NCBI GenBank assembly: GCA_017550765.1
Contig: JAFZOC010000320.1
Coordinates: 1-11,556 of the forward strand
Direction of reading: 5' to 3'
Source: Oscillospiraceae bacterium
Lineage (GTDB): Bacteria > Bacillota_A > Clostridia > Oscillospirales > Oscillospiraceae
Length of the DNA: 11,556 bases
Part shown: piece after piece, positions 7,695 to 11,556 of the stretch
Layout: each line of letters starts with the position of its first letter
Numbering within the stretch: position 1 is the first letter of the stretch
Made by a program: the position numbers and the translations under genes
The notes under the pieces: model-generated
What the model saw: the letters and a program-made list of their open reading frames with translations, nothing else
What the model was told of the DNA's origin: nothing
Database searches by the model: none

Positions 7695-7904
7695 TCAGAG
7701 CCGCTTCCTGCGGGACGGGTCCAGGGCCTTTTCCAGGAAGCGCGCGTAGCTGGGACGGGACGCCGCAGCGGCGATACCATCCAGCAGGTCTTCATCCAGT
7801 TCGTCTTCGGTCTCCTGCGCGATCAGCGCGGTCAGTTCGTCGTCTCCGGGAAAGGTCCGCTCCATATCGGCGAGCAGTTCCAGGAGGTCTTCCACGTTCG
7901 GCAT
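7695..7904 (-). CDS. Small acidic protein, candidate RiPP precursor with Arg-rich C-terminus
   Basis: A 69-residue protein I do not recognise as a named family. Residues 1-42 are acidic and helical-looking (VEDLLELLADME, DDELTALIAQETEDELDEDLLD). The stretch ELDEDLLDGIAAAA (35-48) resembles the end of double-glycine-type RiPP leaders, which typically read like ELSDEELDAVAGG, but with Ala in place of Gly. The 21 residues after it, SRPSYARFLEKA then LDPSRRKRL, carry five Arg and two Lys. It lies directly downstream of the UPF0489 gene, a family linked to peptide arginases, and has its own promoter and terminator. The ATG is well supported by AGAGGTGAT just upstream. Alternatives are a small regulator or anti-sigma-like partner of the nearby sigma factor, or an immunity protein. 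That it is a real gene is likely; that it is a precursor is inference. Confidence 0.75.
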   Translation of the reverse strand: MPNVEDLLELLADMERTFPGDDELTALIAQETEDELDEDLLDGIAAAASRPSYARFLEKALDPSRRKRL

Positions 7905-7930
7905 CCCATCACCTCTTTTCTCACTATACT

Positions 7931-7959
7931 ATTATACACGAAAACTGCAAGTCGTTACA
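7931..7959 (-). promoter_or_regulatory. Promoter of the 69-codon gene, TGTAAC-17 bp-TATAAT
   Basis: On the minus strand TGTAAC (7959 to 7954) is separated by 17 bp from a perfect TATAAT (7936 to 7931), which begins about 30 nt before the start codon. The -35 differs from the housekeeping TTGACA but matches two other promoters in this window. A run of seven T residues just upstream, after the UPF0489 stop, has only a weak hairpin before it, so some read-through from the maturation operon is possible. Confidence 0.65.
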
Positions 7960-7995
7960 AGGATCCGGAAAAAAACTGTAGCGATCCCGGAACTT

Positions 7996-8880
7996 TCACA
8001 GGAGCGTGAACATATCGTCCCGCAGTTCGATGCCGTAGAGCTCGTCCAGCCCTTTCAGCACCAGCTCTTCCACCAGCTCCCAGCGGTCTGACGGGCAGTA
8101 GCCGGAGATACGGGAGCGGCAGATGTCGATCAGAACGGGGCGGATCTCGTTCTCCTTCAGCCAGGCGAAGAACTTGTCGACCCGCTGGCGGATGCGCTCC
8201 TCCCGGGTGACGCGCTTGGGCGGCGCGGGCATGCGCAGCACGAAGAAATACCGATCGCCTTCCTGCTCCACGTAGATCATCCGCCGGGCCAGGATGCGCA
8301 GGGGGTGACGAGGCTGGGAGAGGAAGGCCTCGTAGGCCTCGCGGGTGATCTCGAGCTTGGGGGCCTCGCCGATGGAGAGGCTGTTGTCGAAGCAGAAATA
8401 ATCCAGGTCGATGTCCAGGACCACCGGCTGCTCGATCGGCAGGGGCTTCATCAGGCTCAGCTCCTCATAGAGAACGACCTTCTTGCTCTCTCTGTTCTCA
8501 TCTTCGTCGCTGTCGACCAGACCGATCGGGTCGCGCATGCAGAGGTCGTTGCCCTTGCGCAGTTGGACGATCTTTTCGCTCGCCTCCTTCTTTGAGGAGA
8601 AGATGCTCTTGAAGTTGATCATCCTGTCGAAGATCTCTTCCCAGAAGGCGGGCACGATGAAATCGGCGATGCCGAGGACGTTGCGCACCATGTCCAGCGC
8701 CTGCGCCGCGTCGGTCACGGGAGCGGTGAAATCATGGCGATAGGGCCCGTCGTCCAGGTCGTCGTGGTGATCGACGTGCAGCAGCAGGTTCCCGGTGGGG
8801 GCGATGATGCCCTCGTCGATGGCGATATGCCAGATGGCATAGGCCTCGCAGTGCTCTTCCATACGAAATACAGGGATCAT
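7996..8880 (-). CDS. UPF0489 family protein, candidate peptide arginase
   Basis: A 294-residue cytosolic protein matching the UPF0489 pattern from its first residues: HCEAYAIWHIAIDEG (10-24), then NLLLHVDHHDDLDDG (31-45), and a later VVLDIDLDYFCFD (153-165). D37xH39xD41 and D156xDxD160 resemble the metal-binding DxHxD and DxDxxD sets of arginases and deacetylases, so a binuclear metal site is plausible. From memory, UPF0489 members in other RiPP clusters (OspR of landornamide) convert peptide arginines to ornithine with release of urea. That activity is inferred here. Its ATG overlaps the stop of the HExxH gene by 4 nt (ATGA), so it is the third gene of the maturase operon. Length is close to the family's usual size. 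What else it could be: a UPF0489 protein with an unrelated hydrolase role. Confidence 0.78.
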   Translation of the reverse strand: MIPVFRMEEHCEAYAIWHIAIDEGIIAPTGNLLLHVDHHDDLDDGPYRHDFTAPVTDAAQALDMVRNVLGIADFIVPAFWEEIFDRMINFKSIFSSKKEASEKIVQLRKGNDLCMRDPIGLVDSDEDENRESKKVVLYEELSLMKPLPIEQPVVLDIDLDYFCFDNSLSIGEAPKLEITREAYEAFLSQPRHPLRILARRMIYVEQEGDRYFFVLRMPAPPKRVTREERIRQRVDKFFAWLKENEIRPVLIDICRSRISGYCPSDRWELVEELVLKGLDELYGIELRDDMFTLL

Positions 8881-9743
8881 TTGAATTCCTCCAGTCCGAT
8901 CTTTTCTTCTTCGATGATGCGCAGGAAGTCGAAGGGCTCCGCCGGCCGCTCCTGCCAGAGGGCGGAGAGACGCCCGACCTGGCGCCGCACCTTCTCCAGC
9001 AGCGTCTCATCCGGCAGTTCCTCCGGGATGTAGTTCTGCAGACGCCCTCCCGGTAGATACGTCTCGCCCTTCAGCCCCAGGAGCCGCAGCGCCGGGGAGG
9101 GATCGAAGCGGCCGAAGGCGGCGATGAGCCCGATGCAGTCGGCGCTGATCTCGTCCCGGATGGCCTCCTGGTTCTCCGGCCACAGGGTCCGGGAGACCAT
9201 GTGGGCCAGCTCGTGGAATGAGCGCAGCCGGAGAGACTTTTCCAGCCAGTCGTCCTCCTCCAGCCCCAGTTCCGCAGCCGGGACCGCGCTGTAGGGCCCG
9301 TCCGAGACCAGCAGCAGCGCGTCCTTGTAGTTCTTTGGGTCCGCGGTGAAGCGTTTGAACTCTTCCGCCCAGTTGCCGCCGGGATGCGCAACGATCCATC
9401 CGGCCCGGTGGGCTTGGATCTTGCGCCAGTTGGTGACGCCTGTGATGGTGACGGCGCCCATGGACGCGGGGATCGCCACCGGCTCGCAGCGGTGGACCAT
9501 CGCCTGGACGAAGCGCACGAAGTCTGCCCGGTCGCCCAGATGGATCAGCTCCACAGGCCCGATGGGCGTCTCCTCGGTGCAGATCTCGTCCCGGGGACTG
9601 CCGTGGAAGGGATCGTCGATCTCTTTGGGCAGGCGCCCCCGGCGCACGATGTCCAGATAGACGTCGCTGCGGCTCATGCCCTCCAGCACCGGGAGGGAGA
9701 GCTGCGGGAAACGGTAGAGGATGGGCGCAAGGATCTCAGACAT
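8877..9743 (-). CDS. HExxH zinc-peptidase-like protein in the maturation operon
   Basis: A 288-residue protein of no family I can name. Its middle has HELAH (177-181) followed 16 residues later by E198 in RDEISADCIGL, giving HExxH...ExxxD, the ligand pattern of gluzincin zinc metallopeptidases. The N-terminal half contains GAVTITGVTNWRKIQAHRAGWIVAHPGGNW (96-124) and may be a substrate-binding part. No signal peptide is visible, so it likely works in the cytoplasm, for example in removing a leader or trimming a modified peptide. I start it at the ATG at 9743, which has AGAAGGAGG close upstream; the frame opens 17 codons earlier but without support. It overlaps the end of the radical SAM gene by 8 nt and its stop overlaps the UPF0489 start, so all three are translationally coupled. 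Peptidase activity is inferred only from the motif. Confidence 0.72.
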   Translation of the reverse strand: MSEILAPILYRFPQLSLPVLEGMSRSDVYLDIVRRGRLPKEIDDPFHGSPRDEICTEETPIGPVELIHLGDRADFVRFVQAMVHRCEPVAIPASMGAVTITGVTNWRKIQAHRAGWIVAHPGGNWAEEFKRFTADPKNYKDALLLVSDGPYSAVPAAELGLEEDDWLEKSLRLRSFHELAHMVSRTLWPENQEAIRDEISADCIGLIAAFGRFDPSPALRLLGLKGETYLPGGRLQNYIPEELPDETLLEKVRRQVGRLSALWQERPAEPFDFLRIIEEEKIGLEEFK

Positions 9744-11217
9744 GTGTAGCCTCCTTCTGGTATGCACTGCCCAGGGGACAGGTGCCGTCGCCACGGGACA
9801 GGCTCCCGTGCAGTTTCAGGTTCACCGCCATGCAGTGGCGGCAGGCGTCTGCGAAGCGGCAGCCGCGGCAGGGATCCGCGGGATCTCGCTGCGCCTGACG
9901 GATCTGTTTCAGGACCGGGGACTTGTCCCAATAGTCGCCGATGTGGTCGAACTCTTCCCGGATGTCGATGTGGCGGCAGGGGGTCAGCCGGCCGTCCAGC
10001 GCCACGGAGAAGGAATCCCGCCCGGCACCGCAGCCCAGGAAGGGACCGGTGTTCCGGTTGCCGAAGAAGCTCTGATAGGTCAGAGCGCGCAGAGAGGAGT
10101 AGCAGGATTCGATGTTCAGCTCCACCGGGCCCTCGTAGTCCCGTATCTGACAGGCCAGGCGCTCCATCTGTTCCCGGCTGGGGAGGCTGGGGAGCGCGTT
10201 CTGACTGTCGGGCTTGAAGGCCATGATCATGAGACTGTGCACCGCGTGCTCCTCCGCCAGACGGATCATGTCGGGCAGGAGCGCGGCATTGGAGTCATGG
10301 ACGACCCAGTTGATATTGGTGTTGGCGAAGCCCTGGTCCCGCAGGCGCCGCAGCAGCTCCATGGCCAGCTCGAAACCGTCCCGGGTCTTGGCGTTGGTCT
10401 CGGCGGTGGGGCCGTTGATGGAGACGTAGATCCCGCTGACGCCTGCGCCGATGAGCCGGTCCAGGCTCCTGTCGTTGATCCCGAAGCCCGAGAGCGCCAC
10501 ATCCGCTTCGATGTCGTTCGAGCGGGCCCGTTCGATCGCGTCGAAGAGCCAGGGATAGCACATGGTCTCTCCGCCGGAGAGATTGACCGTGACGACGCCC
10601 AGCTCTCCTGCCTGGTCCAGGCGGCGCAGGGCGATCTCCCGGGGCATGTGTCGCCCGGCCTGCAAATGGACATAGCATTGGGGACAGCGCAGGGGACACT
10701 GGGTGGTGAGCTCCAGGTTCATGGCCAGAGGCCAGCGGAAGCCTTCCTTTGCCGCACCGAAGCCCTCCAGCAGCAGCGCCGCCGGGAAGACGCGTCCGCT
10801 CTCGCGGTCCAGCACCAGGGCCAGGCCCGGGTGCAGCGCCGGATAGAAACAGGGCCGCAGCGCCAGGAACGTCCGCAGACGCTCCCGGAGCGGACCGTCG
10901 ATGAGACCGCGCTCTGTAAGGCTGTCCAGGACCTCATCGTGCTTCCGGCAGGGGATCCACACTACATTATTATTGTAAAGCGCGCCTCTCCGGCGGAAGT
11001 GCCCGCGCAGCGGCTCCAGGAGCTCCGGCAGCGGGATCTCTTCCCGGGCGAGGGGGCGGAGGGGCTCGGCGGAGAGCTTCCGGCAGAGCTCGTCTCTCGC
11101 CACCGGCAGGAAGCATCTCGTCTCTTCTTCCATAGGAAAGGGGAACGCTGCGGTGCCCTCTGGTAGTCCCAGGATGAGCGCGGCCTCGCGCAGGTATGCG
11201 TCCTCTCTGTTCTTCAT
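9736..11217 (-). CDS. Radical SAM/SPASM peptide maturase
   Basis: A 493-residue enzyme. Residues 1-160 have no motif I recognise and may hold a peptide-recognition domain. The radical SAM core begins near 165 with C174xxxC178xxC181 (CPLRCPQC), which binds the 4Fe-4S cluster that splits S-adenosylmethionine, followed by the NLSGGET motif (212-218). The C-terminal SPASM domain has Cys at 396 and 414 (with GRLTPC), 450, 453, 459, 462 and 480, enough for two auxiliary Fe-S clusters. SPASM enzymes of this size typically install crosslinks, epimerisations or similar changes on RiPP precursors; the reaction here cannot be read from sequence. It heads the leftward maturation operon and lies back to back with a Nif11-like precursor gene, its probable substrate. 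The ATG has GGGAGG 7 nt upstream. All cluster cysteines are intact. Confidence 0.92.
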   Translation of the reverse strand: MKNREDAYLREAALILGLPEGTAAFPFPMEEETRCFLPVARDELCRKLSAEPLRPLAREEIPLPELLEPLRGHFRRRGALYNNNVVWIPCRKHDEVLDSLTERGLIDGPLRERLRTFLALRPCFYPALHPGLALVLDRESGRVFPAALLLEGFGAAKEGFRWPLAMNLELTTQCPLRCPQCYVHLQAGRHMPREIALRRLDQAGELGVVTVNLSGGETMCYPWLFDAIERARSNDIEADVALSGFGINDRSLDRLIGAGVSGIYVSINGPTAETNAKTRDGFELAMELLRRLRDQGFANTNINWVVHDSNAALLPDMIRLAEEHAVHSLMIMAFKPDSQNALPSLPSREQMERLACQIRDYEGPVELNIESCYSSLRALTYQSFFGNRNTGPFLGCGAGRDSFSVALDGRLTPCRHIDIREEFDHIGDYWDKSPVLKQIRQAQRDPADPCRGCRFADACRHCMAVNLKLHGSLSRGDGTCPLGSAYQKEATHV

Positions 11218-11248
11218 ATCCTGACCTCCCGGTCTCTTGCTTCAAATT

Positions 11249-11278
11249 GTAATAAACGCGAGCGCGGATCCTGTTACA
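11249..11278 (-). promoter_or_regulatory. Promoter of the maturase operon, TGTAAC-18 bp-TATTAC
   Basis: On the minus strand TGTAAC (11278 to 11273) lies 18 bp from TATTAC (11254 to 11249), about 32 nt before the radical SAM start codon. The -35 is identical to that of the facing precursor promoter, with the two TGTAAC elements forming an inverted pair about 33 bp apart. Confidence 0.55.
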
Positions 11279-11311
11279 GCGAAGCCCGAAACAGAGCTTT
11301 GAAAAAAAGTG

Positions 11312-11341
11312 TGTAACACATCGCGCCTTTCCGGGTATACA
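11312..11341 (+). promoter_or_regulatory. Promoter of the precursor gene, TGTAAC-18 bp-TATACA
   Basis: TGTAAC (11312-11317) lies 18 bp from TATACA (11336-11341), leaving a leader of roughly 45 nt before the start codon. The -35 sits inside the near-palindrome TGTGTAACACA, so an activator or repressor could also bind there. Confidence 0.55.
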
Positions 11342-11391
11342 GTTGCGAGAGCTCGAGAGAGCCAAACAAAAATTGAAAAGGAGATACGAAC

Positions 11392-11556
11392 ATGAAAGAG
11401 AAGATCGCTGAGATCCTGGCCAAGGAAGGCTTTGCCGAGAAGGTCCTGGCTTGCGAAGAGGCCGAGCAGGTGCAGGCTCTGTTCGCCGCCGAGGGCGTCA
11501 CGCTGACCCTGGATGAGGTGAAGGCCATCGGCGCCGGCCTGGCCGCCTCCGTCGAA
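11392..11556 (+). CDS. Nif11-like leader peptide, RiPP precursor (3' end outside window)
   Basis: The first 55 codons of a precursor-type gene. The sequence reads MKEKIAEILAKEGFAEKVL, then ACEEAEQVQALFAAEGVTL, then TLDEVKAIGAGLAASVE. An amphipathic helix, an acidic-Glu stretch, a conserved Gly (32-36, AAEGV) and a TLDEV helix start match the layout of Nif11-type leader domains, which guide maturation enzymes and end in a double-glycine-type cut site. That cut site and the core peptide are not in the window, so the chemistry cannot be predicted. The ATG is well supported by AAAAGGAG 8 nt upstream. The gene diverges from the radical SAM gene across 174 bp and shares a promoter element with it. 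GAGL at 48-51 is probably not the cut site because the leader seems incomplete there. It is the likely substrate of the enzymes to its left and the C39 exporter. Confidence 0.82.
   Translation, partial: MKEKIAEILAKEGFAEKVLACEEAEQVQALFAAEGVTLTLDEVKAIGAGLAASVE

Noticed and set aside
6700..7749. A 349-codon plus-strand open frame across the sigma gene and the intergenic region.
   Set aside because: It crosses both terminator hairpins, lies antisense to the sigma factor and encodes nothing recognisable.
9744..9794. A 17-codon extension of the HExxH protein.
   Set aside because: AGAAGGAGG sits directly before the ATG at 9743, and the upstream residues look like shadow coding of the radical SAM gene.
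9721..11166. A 481-codon plus-strand open frame opposite the radical SAM gene.
   Set aside because: It is the shadow of a gene with complete radical SAM and SPASM cysteine motifs; no binding site or domain supports it.

Overview
The window looks like part of a high-GC member of the Firmicutes, most likely a gut Clostridia of the Oscillospiraceae/Ruminococcaceae type. This is inferred from strong AGGAGG-type ribosome binding sites, GC-rich codon use with A/T-rich intergenic gaps, and the gene families present. It carries most of a locus for making and exporting a ribosomally synthesised, modified peptide (RiPP) of the Nif11/NHLP-leader kind. Nearly all genes read leftward on the minus strand; only the precursor gene at the right edge reads rightward.

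Right part (about 7.7-11.56 kb), peptide and maturation: a Nif11-like leader gene starts at 11392 on the plus strand and runs off the window before any core peptide. Diverging from it is a translationally coupled minus-strand trio: a radical SAM/SPASM peptide maturase (9736-11217), a protein with a HELAH...ExxxD zinc-peptidase signature (8877-9743), and a UPF0489 protein with an arginase-like motif set (7996-8880), a family that to my recollection includes RiPP peptide arginases (Arg to ornithine). Just downstream, with its own promoter, is a 69-codon acidic ORF whose middle resembles a RiPP leader end and whose C-terminus is arginine-rich. It is a candidate second precursor.

Middle (7204-7694): 491 bp without a convincing gene, holding two near-perfect hairpin terminators, a 14-bp perfect palindrome and a smaller stem-loop. 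It separates the maturation block from the export operon.

Left part (1-7203), export operon: a sigma-70-family (ECF-like) factor, an HlyD-like secretion protein, a C39-peptidase ABC exporter, a second exporter half with a long N-terminal extension, a STAS-domain protein and a TIR-domain protein that continues off the left edge into an Ala-Pro repeat. Gaps are 3-46 nt, so they are probably one transcript.

How it may work together (inference): the precursors are modified by the radical SAM enzyme and perhaps by the UPF0489 protein. The leader is removed by the C39 domain and/or the HExxH protein, and the product leaves through the NHLP-type exporter. Three promoters (precursor, maturase operon, 69-codon gene) share a TGTAAC -35-like element 17-18 bp from a TATA-like -10, which could define a regulon of the locus's own sigma factor. 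The TIR and STAS proteins suggest a signalling, immunity or defence side whose link to the peptide is unexplained.
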